A stretch of DNA of 64,000 nt from Anoxybacillus tepidamans PS2 (GTDB lineage Bacteria; Bacillota; Bacilli; Bacillales; Anoxybacillaceae), in NCBI RefSeq assembly GCF_000620165.1, contig NZ_JHVN01000004.1:1-64000 (forward strand). Reading direction: 5' to 3'. Within the stretch, counting starts at the first letter, position 1; every line of letters starts with the position of its first letter. Shown here piece by piece: positions 8,509 through 18,286 of this stretch. The position numbers and the translations under genes were made by a program. Under the pieces are notes generated by a model that saw only the letters and a program-made list of their open reading frames with translations, made no database searches and was not told the origin of the DNA.

Positions 8509-9804
8509 GTGATTGTCAACGTCATTGGCGCAGGATTAGCTGGAAGTGAGGCGGCATGGCAGCTCGCTAATCGCGGCGTCCGTGTACGGCTCTATGAAAT
8601 GCGTCCTGTGAAACAGACACCAGCGCATCATACAGATAAATTTGCCGAGCTAGTCTGCAGCAATTCGCTGCGCGCGAACTCTTTAACGAATGCCGTTGGT
8701 GTATTGAAAGAAGAAATGCGGATGCTTAACTCTGTTATTATCAAGGCGGCCGATGAGTGTTCCGTTCCTGCCGGAGGGGCTCTAGCAGTGGACCGCCATG
8801 AATTTGCGGCACGCGTCACCGATTTAGTGCAAAATCATTCAAATGTTGAGGTTGTTCGTGAGGAAGTAACGGATATTCCCGAGGGACCGACGATTATTGC
8901 GACAGGACCGTTAACATCGCCTGCGCTATCGGAAAAACTAAAGGAATTAACGGGAGAGGAATATTTATATTTTTATGATGCAGCGGCACCAATTGTAGAA
9001 AAAGAGAGCATTAACATGGACAAAGTATATATCAAATCACGTTATGATAAAGGGGAAGCCGCTTATTTGAACTGTCCGATGACCGAGGAAGAGTTTGACC
9101 GTTTTTATGAGGCGCTCATTTCGGCAGAAACGGTACCGTTGAAGGAATTTGAGAAAGAAATTTATTTTGAAGGCTGCATGCCGATTGAAGTCATGGCCAA
9201 AAGAGGAAAGAAAACGTTGCTATTTGGCCCGATGAAGCCGGTCGGTCTTGAAGATCCCCGCACCGGGAAGCGCCCGTTTGCTGTTGTTCAGCTTCGTCAA
9301 GACGATGCGGCGGGAACTTTATATAATATTGTAGGATTTCAAACACATTTGAAATGGGGAGATCAAAAAGAAGTATTTCGCCTGATCCCAGGGTTAGAGA
9401 ATGCGGAAATCGTCCGTTATGGTGTTATGCACCGCAATACGTTCATCAACTCGCCAAAGCTGCTTAGACCGACGTACCAGTATAAAGGACGCGACGATTT
9501 ATTTTTTGCCGGACAAATGACGGGCGTAGAAGGCTATGTTGAATCAGCTGCCTCCGGTCTAGTAGCGGGCATCAATGCAGCGAGAATCACATTCGGACAA
9601 GACCCGATTGTATTTCCGCAAGAAACGGCGATCGGCAGCATGGCGCACTATATTACGACGGCTAATCCAAAGCATTTTCAGCCGATGAATGCGAACTTTG
9701 GTTTATTTGCGCCACTTAAAGAGACGATTAAAGACAAAAAACGCCGCCATGAACAATACGCGAAACGAGCCTTAGATACAATTCAGAATTTTATAAAAAA
9801 ATAA
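8509..9804 (+). CDS. trmFO: Methylenetetrahydrofolate-tRNA-(uracil-5-)-methyltransferase TrmFO
   Basis: This FAD- and folate-dependent enzyme makes ribothymidine at tRNA position 54 (formerly Gid). The 431-residue protein starts with the FAD-binding motif [14 protein letters not shown]. It also has [29 protein letters not shown] and [19 protein letters not shown], all characteristic of the family. The start is GTG at 8509, eight bases after AAGGAGG; the ATG at 8502 is out of frame. The topA-trmFO-xerC order is conserved in Bacillus. Confidence 0.96.
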   Translation: MIVNVIGAGLAGSEAAWQLANRGVRVRLYEMRPVKQTPAHHTDKFAELVCSNSLRANSLTNAVGVLKEEMRMLNSVIIKAADECSVPAGGALAVDRHEFAARVTDLVQNHSNVEVVREEVTDIPEGPTIIATGPLTSPALSEKLKELTGEEYLYFYDAAAPIVEKESINMDKVYIKSRYDKGEAAYLNCPMTEEEFDRFYEALISAETVPLKEFEKEIYFEGCMPIEVMAKRGKKTLLFGPMKPVGLEDPRTGKRPFAVVQLRQDDAAGTLYNIVGFQTHLKWGDQKEVFRLIPGLENAEIVRYGVMHRNTFINSPKLLRPTYQYKGRDDLFFAGQMTGVEGYVESAASGLVAGINAARITFGQDPIVFPQETAIGSMAHYITTANPKHFQPMNANFGLFAPLKETIKDKKRRHEQYAKRALDTIQNFIKK

Positions 9805-9847
9805 TTGCAAGGGCTACTAAATTTATGTTAATATTTAGTAGCCCTTG
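9805..9847 (+). promoter_or_regulatory. xerC promoter embedded in a 15-bp perfect inverted repeat
   Basis: CAAGGGCTACTAAAT (9808-9822) is exactly mirrored by ATTTAGTAGCCCTTG (9833-9847). Overlapping it are TTGCAA (9805-9810), a TG at 9826-9827 and TAATAT (9829-9834), which together read as a sigma-A promoter with an extended -10. No T run follows the repeat, so it is not a normal terminator. In read-through RNA the stem would end just before the xerC ribosome binding site (GAGGTG, 9849-9854). Confidence 0.5.
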
Positions 9848-9860
9848 TGAGGTGTTGGGA

Positions 9861-10763
9861 ATGGAAAATTTGAAAATTTCGTTACAATCGTTCGTTGAAT
9901 ATTTACAAATTGAAAAAAATTATTCACAATATACTATTGCGTGTTACACACAAGATATTGAGCAATTTTTTTCATTTATGTGTGAACAGGCGCTTCAGCG
10001 TTTAGACGAAGTCAAGTACAGCGATGTTCGTCTGTATTTGACGAAGCTACATGGTGAACAACTATCGAGCCGTTCGATTTCTCGCAAAATATCGAGCTTA
10101 CGCAGTTTTTATAAATTTTTGCTGCGCGAAAAGAAGGTAGCAGAAAACCCATTTGCTCTTGCATCGTTGCCAAAAAAGGAGCAAAAAATTCCTCACTTTT
10201 TGTATGAAGAGGAATTAGAAAACTTATTTCATGTCAATGATTTAAATACAGCAATTGGTCAGCGAAATCAGGCGTTGCTTGAACTGCTTTATGCGACGGG
10301 TATTCGTGTTAGTGAATGTTGTCACATTCAACTTTCCGATATCGACTTTTCGCTTTCTACGATACTTATTTATGGAAAGGGAAATAAACAGCGCTATGTT
10401 CCATTTGGCAGCTTTGCGAAAGAAGCGCTTGAGCAATATATACAAGACGGACGAAATAAACTTTTGCAAAAAGGTAAGGCAGCAACGAACTATTTATTTC
10501 TGAACTTTCGCGGCAGTCCTTTAACACCTCGAGGGGTTCGCCACATTTTGAATGAAGTAGTGGAAAAAGCGGCACTGACTCAGAAAGTGAGCCCGCATGT
10601 ATTTAGGCATACATTTGCAACACATTTGCTTAACGAAGGTGCGGATATGCGCACAGTTCAAGAGTTGCTTGGGCATGTGCACCTTTCGGCAACACAAGTA
10701 TATACGCACGTTACAAAAGACCGTCTGCGCCATATTTATTTGCATACACATCCGCGGGCTTAG
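9861..10763 (+). CDS. xerC: Tyrosine recombinase XerC (CodV)
   Basis: XerC acts with XerD at the dif site to resolve chromosome dimers. The 300-residue protein starts at the ATG at 9861 after GAGGTG. An N-terminal SAM-like domain (residues about 1-90) is followed by the catalytic domain, with R149 (ATGIRVSE), K173, H246-R249 ([12 protein letters not shown]), H272 (LGH) and nucleophile Y281 (VYTHV). All six catalytic residues are present. It is the first gene of the xerC-hslV-hslU-codY operon, matching codV-clpQ-clpY-codY in B. subtilis. Confidence 0.95.
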   Translation: MENLKISLQSFVEYLQIEKNYSQYTIACYTQDIEQFFSFMCEQALQRLDEVKYSDVRLYLTKLHGEQLSSRSISRKISSLRSFYKFLLREKKVAENPFALASLPKKEQKIPHFLYEEELENLFHVNDLNTAIGQRNQALLELLYATGIRVSECCHIQLSDIDFSLSTILIYGKGNKQRYVPFGSFAKEALEQYIQDGRNKLLQKGKAATNYLFLNFRGSPLTPRGVRHILNEVVEKAALTQKVSPHVFRHTFATHLLNEGADMRTVQELLGHVHLSATQVYTHVTKDRLRHIYLHTHPRA

Positions 10764-10786
10764 ACTTCCATCAAAGGAGGAGCGAT

Positions 10787-11329
10787 ATGGAACAATTCCA
10801 TGCAACGACGATTTTTGCCATTCGGCATCGCGGCTCTTGCGCAATGGCTGGCGATGGGCAAGTGACCTTTGGCAACGCTGTAGTAATGAAGCATACGGCC
10901 AAAAAAGTGCGGAAACTATTTCAAGGAAAAGTATTGGCTGGATTTGCCGGATCTGTGGCGGATGCGTTTACATTGTTTGAAATGTTTGAGGGAAAGCTTG
11001 AGGAGTTTAATGGAAATTTGCAGCGCGCGGCCGTGGAATTGGCAAAAGAATGGCGCAGTGATAAAGTATTACGCAGATTAGAAGCGATGCTCATTGTCAT
11101 GGATGAATGCCATCTGCTTTTAGTGTCAGGAACAGGTGAAGTGATTGAGCCCGATGACGATATTTTAGCGATTGGTTCAGGAGGAAATTATGCGCTCGCC
11201 GCAGGGCGTGCATTAAAGCAATATGCGGGAGAGCATATGACCGCCAAAGAAATTGCAACAGCTGCTTTGGAAGTTGCCGCTAATATTTGTGTGTATACGA
11301 ACGACCACATTATTGTGGAAGAATTGTAG
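10787..11329 (+). CDS. hslV: ATP-dependent protease peptidase subunit HslV (ClpQ/CodW)
   Basis: HslV forms the proteolytic double ring of the HslUV protease. The 180-residue protein has the expected TTIFAIRH start of the mature fold, [24 protein letters not shown] and [16 protein letters not shown]. As in B. subtilis, a short extension precedes the Thr pair: here MEQFHA, with T7 and T8. The B. subtilis protein begins MSSFHA and is reported to use Ser2 as nucleophile; here residue 2 is Glu, which would also prevent removal of Met1. No alternative in-frame start lies next to T7. The gene stops 14 bases before hslU. Confidence 0.95.
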   Translation: MEQFHATTIFAIRHRGSCAMAGDGQVTFGNAVVMKHTAKKVRKLFQGKVLAGFAGSVADAFTLFEMFEGKLEEFNGNLQRAAVELAKEWRSDKVLRRLEAMLIVMDECHLLLVSGTGEVIEPDDDILAIGSGGNYALAAGRALKQYAGEHMTAKEIATAALEVAANICVYTNDHIIVEEL

Positions 11330-11343
11330 CGGAGGGGAAAGCG

Positions 11344-12735
11344 ATGAATTTAACACCTCGGCAAATTGTTGAAAAGCTCGATCAATTTATTGTAGGCCAA
11401 AAAGAAGCGAAAAAGGCGGTGGCCGTTGCCTTACGAAATCGTTATCGCCGCAGTTTGCTTGATGAAAAGTTACGCGATGAAGTCGTTCCGAAAAATATTT
11501 TGATGATCGGTCCGACAGGGGTGGGAAAAACGGAGATTGCAAGAAGGCTTGCAAAGCTTGTTGGGGCTCCGTTTATTAAAGTGGAAGCAACGAAATTTAC
11601 AGAAGTCGGCTATGTCGGGCGCGATGTGGAATCAATGGTGCGCGACCTTGTTGAAACGTCCGTACGGTTAGTAAAAGAGCGGAAAATAAACGAAGTTAAA
11701 GACCGTGCTGAGCAACAAGCAAACAAACGGCTTGTTGAACTGTTAGTGCCGGGAAAACAAAAGCAAACGATGAAAAATCCATTTGAATTATTGTTTGGTG
11801 GAGGACAATCTGCACAGCAAGATGCAGGATACGACCAAGACGATCAATATGTTGAACAAAAGCGGAAGCAGGTGGCAATCCAGCTTGCTAACGGTGAATT
11901 AGAAGATGAGCTTGTAACAGTCGAAATAGAAGAGCAGCAAGCAACGCTATTTGACTTTTTGCAGGGAGCGGGCATTGAGCAAATGGGCATGAATATGCAA
12001 GATGCGTTAAGCAGCTTTATGCCAAAGCGGCGCAAAAAGCGGAAGCTAAAAGTAAGCGAAGCGCGCAAAGTGCTAGCAAACGAAGAGGCGCAAAAATTGA
12101 TCGACATGGACGAGGTGACACAGGAGGCCGTTCATCTTGCAGAGCAGTCCGGAATTATTTTTATTGATGAAATCGACAAAATTGCCCGCAGAGGCCAAGG
12201 GGCTTCATCTGCTGATGTCTCGCGTGAAGGGGTGCAGCGCGATATTTTGCCGATTGTGGAAGGTTCCACAGTGATGACGAAATATGGTCCTGTTAAGACG
12301 GATTATATTTTGTTTATTGCGGCTGGAGCTTTTCATATGTCGAAACCATCAGACTTAATTCCGGAGTTGCAAGGACGTTTTCCGATTCGGGTTGAGCTAT
12401 CAAAATTAACGGTTGACGATTTTGTAAAAATTCTCATTGAACCGAATAATGCGCTTATTAAGCAATATACGGCACTTCTTGCGACAGAAGGTATACAACT
12501 TGAATTTTCTGACGATGCTATTCGTAAGATTGCTGAAGTGGCGTTTGAAGTAAACCAGACAACTGACAACATCGGGGCAAGACGCCTTCATACGATTATG
12601 GAAAAACTGCTTGAAGACTTATCCTTCGAGGCGCCGGATATCACGCTCGAAAAAATTGTTATTACACCACAATATGTTGAGCAAAAGTTAGGAAATATTG
12701 TGAAAAACAAAGATTTAAGTGAGTTTATCTTATAA
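11344..12735 (+). CDS. hslU: ATP-dependent protease ATPase subunit HslU (ClpY/CodX)
   Basis: HslU unfolds substrates and feeds them to HslV. The 463-residue AAA+ protein starts at the ATG at 11344 after GGAGGGGAAAG. It has Walker A GPTGVGKT (56-63), the pore-loop motif GYVGRD (89-94), an intermediate I-domain with charged repeats (about 110-240), Walker [10 protein letters not shown], and sensor 2 in NIGARRLHT. The C-terminal tail ([11 protein letters not shown]) is the segment that docks into HslV. All motifs are intact. Confidence 0.97.
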   Translation: MNLTPRQIVEKLDQFIVGQKEAKKAVAVALRNRYRRSLLDEKLRDEVVPKNILMIGPTGVGKTEIARRLAKLVGAPFIKVEATKFTEVGYVGRDVESMVRDLVETSVRLVKERKINEVKDRAEQQANKRLVELLVPGKQKQTMKNPFELLFGGGQSAQQDAGYDQDDQYVEQKRKQVAIQLANGELEDELVTVEIEEQQATLFDFLQGAGIEQMGMNMQDALSSFMPKRRKKRKLKVSEARKVLANEEAQKLIDMDEVTQEAVHLAEQSGIIFIDEIDKIARRGQGASSADVSREGVQRDILPIVEGSTVMTKYGPVKTDYILFIAAGAFHMSKPSDLIPELQGRFPIRVELSKLTVDDFVKILIEPNNALIKQYTALLATEGIQLEFSDDAIRKIAEVAFEVNQTTDNIGARRLHTIMEKLLEDLSFEAPDITLEKIVITPQYVEQKLGNIVKNKDLSEFIL

Positions 12736-12761
12736 CGAATCAGAATAGGAGGCTATAGAAA

Positions 12762-13541
12762 ATGAACTTGTTGCAGAAAACAAGAACGATTAATGCGATG
12801 CTGCAAAAAGCAGCAGGGAAACCGGTGAATTTTAAGGAAATGGCTGAAACGCTTTGCTCGGTTATTGAGGCGAACGTGTTCGTTGTTAGCCGCCGCGGAA
12901 AATTATTAGGTTTTGCCATTAAACAATCTATCGAAAACGAACGCATGAAAAAAATGCTAGAAGACCGTCAATTTCCAGAAGAATACACAAAAAGCTTATT
13001 TAATATTACAGAAACATCCCCGAACTTAGATATTAACAGTGAGTATACGGCATTTCCGGTAGAAAACCGCGATTTGTTTAAAACAGGCTTGACGACGATC
13101 GTGCCGATTAACGGTGGCGGTGAGCGCCTTGGAACGCTTATTTTATCAAGACTCGACCAACAATTTGATGACGATGACCTCATTTTGGCAGAGTACGGGG
13201 CAACGGTTGTCGGCATGGAAATTTTGCGTGAAAAAGCCGAAGAAATTGAAGAAGAAGCAAGAAGCAAAGCGGTTGTGCAAATGGCGATCAGCTCGCTTTC
13301 TTATAGTGAGCTTGAAGCCATTGAACATATCTTTGAAGAATTAGAAGGTACCGAAGGATTGCTTGTTGCAAGTAAAATTGCTGACCGCGTTGGGATCACT
13401 CGTTCAGTCATCGTCAATGCGCTGCGCAAGCTTGAAAGTGCCGGCGTGATTGAATCGCGTTCTCTAGGGATGAAAGGGACATATATTAAGGTGTTAAATG
13501 ACAAGTTTTTAGCAGAGTTAGAAAAATTAAAGACAAACTAA
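12762..13541 (+). CDS. codY: GTP- and branched-chain amino acid-sensing global repressor CodY
   Basis: CodY represses stationary-phase and nutrient-acquisition genes when Ile/Leu/Val and GTP are plentiful. The 259-residue protein has an N-terminal GAF ligand-binding domain (about 1-155), a linker helix and a winged helix-turn-helix with recognition region [20 protein letters not shown] (203-222). It is the last gene of its operon and ends in a strong terminator. In B. subtilis CodY also represses the adjacent fla/che operon. I see no clear CodY box (AATTTTCWGAAAATT) ahead of flgB, only AT-rich partial matches. Confidence 0.97.
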   Translation: MNLLQKTRTINAMLQKAAGKPVNFKEMAETLCSVIEANVFVVSRRGKLLGFAIKQSIENERMKKMLEDRQFPEEYTKSLFNITETSPNLDINSEYTAFPVENRDLFKTGLTTIVPINGGGERLGTLILSRLDQQFDDDDLILAEYGATVVGMEILREKAEEIEEEARSKAVVQMAISSLSYSELEAIEHIFEELEGTEGLLVASKIADRVGITRSVIVNALRKLESAGVIESRSLGMKGTYIKVLNDKFLAELEKLKTN

Positions 13542-13581
13542 CCGTAAAAAGAGCTGCGTTTATGCAGCTCTTTTTTTACGG
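13542..13581. terminator. Strong, bidirectional terminator after codY
   Basis: CCGTAAAAAGAGCTGC (13542-13557) pairs with GCAGCTCTTTTTTTACGG (13564-13581) around a short loop. The A and T runs allow termination in both directions. It separates codY from the fla/che operon. Confidence 0.88.
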
Positions 13582-13596
13582 CGGCATTTTAAATGC

Positions 13597-13648
13597 TAAA
13601 AATAGTACAATCTTCCGGCTATACAACATTTACGCATTATTTTAAAAT
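13597..13648 (+). promoter_or_regulatory. Candidate promoter region of the fla/che operon
   Basis: The 116-base gap before flgB is AT-rich. TATACA (13620-13625) and TAAAAT (13643-13648) are 17 bases apart, giving a plausible sigma-A promoter about 50 bases before the start. A poor sigma-D-like match is TAAA (13597-13600), 15 bases, CGGCTATA (13616-13623), compared with the consensus GCCGATAT. A palindrome TATTTTAAAATA lies at 13638-13649. None is decisive. Confidence 0.4.
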
Positions 13649-13697
13649 ATAGAATATCAAATATTGTCGAAAAAAGAAGATAAAGAGGGGATTTTGC

Positions 13698-14090
13698 TTG
13701 GAACTATTTTCTCGCACTTTTGCTCGACTAGAGCAGGGATTAGACTATGCATCGCTCAAACAAAAAGTGATTGCTAATAACATTGCCAATGCTGATACGC
13801 CCAACTATAAAGCCAAGACTGTTCGGTTTAAATCGGAATTGGAGCGGGCGATGTCTTCGCTTGAAGCGCATCGGACAAATCCAAAGCATTTCTTTTTTAA
13901 AAGCAGCGATACAGGCGACTTTTTAGTAACGGCAAGAAATGATGTAGTCTATAACCATAATGGAAATAGTGTCGATGTAGATAAAGAAATGTCGGATTTA
14001 GCCGAAAACCAAATTTATTATAACGCCTTGATTGAACGGTTAAACGGTCAATTTAATTCGCTAAAATTGGTGATTAAAGGAGGAAAATAA
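13698..14090 (+). CDS. flgB: Flagellar basal-body rod protein FlgB
   Basis: FlgB is a proximal rod subunit. The 130-residue protein carries the rod-protein motif VIANNIANADTPNYKAK near residues 25-41 and ends with NALIERLNGQFNSLKLVIKGG, as in the family. The start is TTG at 13698, giving MELFSRTF, seven bases after GAGGGG; this matches the B. subtilis N-terminus MKLFSGT. It is the first gene of the fla/che operon. Confidence 0.95.
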   Translation: MELFSRTFARLEQGLDYASLKQKVIANNIANADTPNYKAKTVRFKSELERAMSSLEAHRTNPKHFFFKSSDTGDFLVTARNDVVYNHNGNSVDVDKEMSDLAENQIYYNALIERLNGQFNSLKLVIKGGK

Positions 14091-14093
14091 TGC

Positions 14094-14546
14094 ATGTCGA
14101 TTTTTCAAGGCTTAAATACAACAGCATCGGCATTGACTGCACAGAGGCTGCGAATGGATGTTATTTCCTCAAATATGGCCAATGTGGATACAACGCGAGC
14201 GAAGTTAGTAAACGGGCAATGGCAGCCGTATCGTCGCAAAATGGTCATTATGGAACCGAATGAAGGTGGCTTCTCCTCTTATCTACAAGCGGCCATGAAT
14301 AACGACACAGCTGTTGGTGGAGGCGTCAAAGTCACGAAAGTTGTTGAGGATGAAACACCGTTTAAGCTCGTTTATGATCCAACTAACCCAGATGCTAACC
14401 GCGATGGCTATGTGCAGCTTCCAAATGTCGATCCGTTAAAAGAAATGGTCGATTTAATGAGCGCGACCCGTTCTTATGAAGCGAACGTAACGGTGTTCAA
14501 TGCAACGAAAGGAATGTTAATGAAGGCATTAGAAATCGGCAAATAG
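14094..14546 (+). CDS. flgC: Flagellar basal-body rod protein FlgC
   Basis: FlgC is a proximal rod component exported by the flagellar type III system. The 150-residue protein starts MSIFQGLNTTASALTAQRLR, with the conserved MDVISSNMANVDTTRA motif at about 21-36. It closes with the helical MVDLMSATRSYEANVTVFNA segment typical of axial proteins. The ribosome binding site AAAGGAGG lies in the end of flgB, three bases upstream. Confidence 0.95.
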   Translation: MSIFQGLNTTASALTAQRLRMDVISSNMANVDTTRAKLVNGQWQPYRRKMVIMEPNEGGFSSYLQAAMNNDTAVGGGVKVTKVVEDETPFKLVYDPTNPDANRDGYVQLPNVDPLKEMVDLMSATRSYEANVTVFNATKGMLMKALEIGK

Positions 14547-14560
14547 AAGGAGAATCGAAC

Positions 14561-14857
14561 ATGATTAATGGAGTCCAGAAAAACCTCTTCCCTGCTGCTG
14601 TCGCTTCCTCTTCCTCAATCAAGCCAGCAGACGTTCAAAAATCGTTTGCTAATTTCTTGAAAGATGCGATTCAACAAGTGAACGATCAACAAATTCAAGC
14701 GGACAAATTAACAGATAAGCTAGTTAAAGGAGAAAATGTCGATTTGCATCAAGTCATGATCGCTTCACAAAAGGCCAGCATTTCCTTGCAGCTTACTGTT
14801 GAGATTCGCAATAAAGTGATTGAAGCGTACCAAGAAATGATGAGAATGCAAGTGTAA
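14561..14857 (+). CDS. fliE: Flagellar hook-basal body complex protein FliE
   Basis: FliE links the MS ring to the rod. The 98-residue protein has the conserved SFANFLKDAIQQVNDQQIQA helix, then the VDLHQVMIASQKASISLQLT stretch and a VIEAYQEMMRMQV end. Size and motifs are standard. It lies between flgC and fliF as in all Bacillus fla/che operons. Confidence 0.95.
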   Translation: MINGVQKNLFPAAVASSSSIKPADVQKSFANFLKDAIQQVNDQQIQADKLTDKLVKGENVDLHQVMIASQKASISLQLTVEIRNKVIEAYQEMMRMQV

Positions 14858-14910
14858 ATTGATGTACTAACAAACTGACAATCTATTATTGCAATAATCG
14901 GGGGAATAGT

Positions 14911-16497
14911 ATGAACGAAAAAATAAAAGAGTGGCTTAATCGGTTGACCTCTTTTTGGGGAGAGAGAACAAAGACACAAAAAATGATGGTTGTAGGTGCA
15001 TTTTTTCTCTTTCTCCTCATTGTTGGAGTTGCATCATATTTCGCGACAAGAACGAATTTTGTGCCATTATATAGCAATCTTTCACCGCAGGAAGCTGGTC
15101 AGATTAAAGCCACGCTTGATAAGCGCGGCGTTGAATCAGAAGTAGCTGATAACGGGACGACGATTAAGGTGCCTGAGAACATGGCAGATACTTTAAAAGT
15201 CGAACTAGCGTCCGAAGGGATTCCAGATAGCGGAAATATTGATTATTCATTTTTTACTAAAAATGCCGGGTTCGGCATGACCGATAATGAATTCAACGTC
15301 GTTAAACTGAAAGCGATGCAGACGGAACTGGCAAATTTAATTAAAAATATTGACGGTGTGGAAGATGCAAAAGTAATGATAAATCTCCCACAACCGTCTG
15401 TATTCGCCACGGATGATCAGGAAAAAGCGTCTGCTTCCGTCGTGTTAAAAACGAAACCAGGATATAAATTTAGCGACGAGCAGATTAAAGCGCTCTACCG
15501 CCTTGTATCTAAGAGCGTTCCTAATCTTCCTACTGATAATATCGTCATTATGAACCAGTATTTTGAGTACTTTGATTTAAAAAATGACGATCAAATTTCG
15601 ACAGCTAATGCATTTACGGCACAAAACGAAATTAAAAAGCAAATTGAACGCGACGTCCAACGGCAAGTTCAACAAATGCTCGGAACGATGATGGGCCAGG
15701 ATAAAGTCGTTGTATCCGTAACAGCAGATGTCGATTTTACCCAGGAAAATCGTGAAGAGAATCTAGTTGCTCCAGTCGATGAGCAAAATAAAGAAGGCAT
15801 TGCTGTCAGCGTGCAGCGGATTAAAGAGACATATTCCGGCCAAGGAGCTCAACCGGGGGGCGTTGCAGGGTCCGGCGCAACCGATGTTCCAAGCTATCAG
15901 TCATCGACTAGTAACTCCAATGGAGACTATGAAAAAACAGAAGAAACGATCAATAACGAAGTAAATCGAATTAAGAAAAAGATCGTTGAAAGTCCATACA
16001 AAGTGCGAGACTTAGGAATTCAAGTGATGGTAGAACCGCCAAATCCAAAGGATCCAAACTCTCTACCACAACAGACGGTAGACGATATCAAGAAGATTTT
16101 AGGCACCGTTGTTAGAACTTCAATTGATAAGCAAGATGGTCAAACATTAACGGATCAAGATATTCAAAATCGAATTGTTGTTTCTGTCCAAAAATTCAAT
16201 GGCAAAACAGAGTTTACAGAGCCACAGCCAACCATCCCAACGTGGGCATATATTGCGGGTGGAGTTCTTGCGGCAGCTGTGATTGGTTTGCTTCTCTTCT
16301 TGCTGTTGCGCAAGCGGAAAAAAGACGAAGAAGAAATCGATGAAATCATCGATCAGCCGCCGTTGCGTCCGCTTCCTGACATTAATGAAGAAAGAGAAAC
16401 GGAAGCGAGCTTGCGCCGCAAGCAGCTTGAGAAACTGGCAAAAGAGAAGCCTGACGAATTTGCCCAACTATTAAGAACATGGTTAGCTGAAGACTAG
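14911..16497 (+). CDS. fliF: Flagellar MS-ring protein FliF
   Basis: FliF builds the membrane-embedded MS ring, the base of the motor. The 528-residue protein has an N-terminal membrane helix at about 26-45 (VVGAFFLFLLIVGVASYFA). The periplasmic-side ring-building domains include NFVPLYSNLSPQEAGQ and DGVEDAKVMINLPQPS. A low-complexity region lies around 290-350, and a second membrane helix at about 447-469. The cytoplasmic tail (FAQLLRTWLAED) binds FliG. The start follows CGGGGGAATAGT. Confidence 0.96.
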   Translation: MNEKIKEWLNRLTSFWGERTKTQKMMVVGAFFLFLLIVGVASYFATRTNFVPLYSNLSPQEAGQIKATLDKRGVESEVADNGTTIKVPENMADTLKVELASEGIPDSGNIDYSFFTKNAGFGMTDNEFNVVKLKAMQTELANLIKNIDGVEDAKVMINLPQPSVFATDDQEKASASVVLKTKPGYKFSDEQIKALYRLVSKSVPNLPTDNIVIMNQYFEYFDLKNDDQISTANAFTAQNEIKKQIERDVQRQVQQMLGTMMGQDKVVVSVTADVDFTQENREENLVAPVDEQNKEGIAVSVQRIKETYSGQGAQPGGVAGSGATDVPSYQSSTSNSNGDYEKTEETINNEVNRIKKKIVESPYKVRDLGIQVMVEPPNPKDPNSLPQQTVDDIKKILGTVVRTSIDKQDGQTLTDQDIQNRIVVSVQKFNGKTEFTEPQPTIPTWAYIAGGVLAAAVIGLLLFLLLRKRKKDEEEIDEIIDQPPLRPLPDINEERETEASLRRKQLEKLAKEKPDEFAQLLRTWLAED

Positions 16498-16508
16498 GAG
16501 GAATGAAG

Positions 16509-17528
16509 ATGGCAAAAAAGGAGAAAAAGGGTGAACTAACAGGAAGACAAAAAGCTGCCATACTCCTCATTTCTCTTGGACCAGATGTGTCAGCATCCGT
16601 CTACAAACATTTATCAGAAGAGGAAATTGAAAAGCTAACACTTGAAATCTCCAGCGTTCGCCAAGTAGCTGCACAAGAAAAGGAGGATATATTGGAGGAG
16701 TTTCATCAAATCGCTTTGGCGCAAGATTATATTTCCCAAGGGGGAATTGCTTATGCCAAGGAAGTGTTAGAAAAAGCGCTCGGTTCCGAAAAAGCACTAA
16801 ACATCATTAACCGCTTGACATCTGCTTTGATGGTTCGACCATTCGATTTTGCCCGCAAAGCAGATCCGGCTCAATTATTAAATTTTATTCAAAATGAGCA
16901 TCCGCAAACGATCGCCCTTGTTTTATCGTATCTTGAGCCAACTCAAGCAGGACAAATTTTATCGGCGCTGCCGCAAGAGATGCAAGCTGATATTGCGCGT
17001 CGCATCGCGCTTATGGACAGCACGTCTCCGGAAGTGATTAACGAAGTGGAACAAATTCTAGAGCGAAAGCTATCGACAACGGTCGTGCAAGACTACACGC
17101 AAACGGGCGGTATAGAGGCGGTAGTGGAAGTATTAAACGGTGTAGACCGGAGTACGGAGCGAACGATTTTAGATGCGCTTGAGATTCAAGATCCTGAGCT
17201 TGCCGAAGAAATTAAGAAGCGGATGTTTGTGTTTGAAGATATTGTGACGCTTGATAATCGTGCTATTCAACGTGTTATTCGTGAAGTGGACAATAATGAT
17301 TTAATGCTTGCACTTAAAGTATCGAGCGATGAGGTAAAAGAAATCGTCTTCCGCAATATGTCGACACGTATGGCAGAAACGTTTAAAGAGGAAATGGAGT
17401 TTATGGGACCAGTTCGTCTCCGTGACGTAGAAGAGGCGCAATCGCGCATTGTGGCAGTGATTCGTCGCCTTGAAGAAGCAGGCGAGATCGTAATCGCTCG
17501 CGGCGGAGGAGATGATATTATTGTCTAA
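16509..17528 (+). CDS. fliG: Flagellar motor switch protein FliG
   Basis: FliG sits on FliF and receives torque from the stator. The 339-residue protein starts at the ATG at 16509, seven bases after AGGAGG; an ATG at 16503 is only one base from it and is unlikely. It has the N-terminal LTGRQKAAILLISLGPDVSA block, the middle EHPQTIALVLSYL (EHPQ motif) and the C-terminal torque region with FVFEDIVTLDNRAIQRVIRE. All are standard. Confidence 0.96.
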   Translation: MAKKEKKGELTGRQKAAILLISLGPDVSASVYKHLSEEEIEKLTLEISSVRQVAAQEKEDILEEFHQIALAQDYISQGGIAYAKEVLEKALGSEKALNIINRLTSALMVRPFDFARKADPAQLLNFIQNEHPQTIALVLSYLEPTQAGQILSALPQEMQADIARRIALMDSTSPEVINEVEQILERKLSTTVVQDYTQTGGIEAVVEVLNGVDRSTERTILDALEIQDPELAEEIKKRMFVFEDIVTLDNRAIQRVIREVDNNDLMLALKVSSDEVKEIVFRNMSTRMAETFKEEMEFMGPVRLRDVEEAQSRIVAVIRRLEEAGEIVIARGGGDDIIV

Positions 17529-18282
17529 AGTGATCAAGGCATCCTTTACCAAAACAGATCATGGCAGCAAAAAAATAATCGAGGTAAAAAATTGCTTTCA
17601 GAAGCAGGCCGAGGTATCTTTTCATGTCGAAATGGACGAAGGTGCCAGTGCACAGAACATTGTTGAGCAAGCAGAACGGGAAGCTAAACTTATAAAGCAA
17701 GAAGCAGAAAAATATTACCATTCTTTAAAACAACAAATATTACAAGAACGTGAAAATTGGCAATTAGAAAAGCAACAGCTCATGCTAGCGGCGCAGCAAG
17801 AGGGATATGAAGCCGGATATACACAAGGGAAAGAAGAAGGGCTTCAAAGCTACCATGAATGTATCGAAGAAGCAAGACGCGTTATTCAAGCAGCCAATGA
17901 ACAGTTTTATGAACAGATTGAATCAGCAAAAGAAACAATTTTTCTCATCGGCTTAAAAGTAGCCGAACGAATCCTCGGTGAAAAGATTTCTGAAAACAAT
18001 GAACATTTTCTATCGCTCGTTCAAAGGGCGATGAAAGAAGTCCGCGAACAATCTGAAGTGAAATTGTATGTTCATCCATTTTATTACGAAATGGTTGTGC
18101 AACAAAAAGACGAACTAAAAGCAGTATTCAACCAGCCTGCCGATATATTCATTTATCCCGATGAGCAGTTGGCGAAGGATGGATGCGTAATTGAAACGCC
18201 GTTTGGCCGAATTGATGCAAGCGTCGACACACAGCTGCAGCAAATTAAAGAAAAATTGCTTGAACGGCTTAAGGAGGAATAA
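17521..18282 (+). CDS. fliH: Flagellar export apparatus regulator FliH
   Basis: FliH binds and restrains the export ATPase FliI and tethers it to the export gate. The 253-residue protein is rich in Glu/Gln coiled coil (about 45-125) with GYEAGYTQGKEEG, a GxxxG-like repeat typical of FliH, and a C-terminal domain homologous to the V/F-ATPase stator. I prefer the TTG at 17521, ten bases after GGAGGA; the ATG at 17512 overlaps the ribosome binding site. The start overlaps fliG by 8 bases. Confidence 0.88.
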   Translation: MSKVIKASFTKTDHGSKKIIEVKNCFQKQAEVSFHVEMDEGASAQNIVEQAEREAKLIKQEAEKYYHSLKQQILQERENWQLEKQQLMLAAQQEGYEAGYTQGKEEGLQSYHECIEEARRVIQAANEQFYEQIESAKETIFLIGLKVAERILGEKISENNEHFLSLVQRAMKEVREQSEVKLYVHPFYYEMVVQQKDELKAVFNQPADIFIYPDEQLAKDGCVIETPFGRIDASVDTQLQQIKEKLLERLKEE

Positions 18283-18286
18283 TCAT

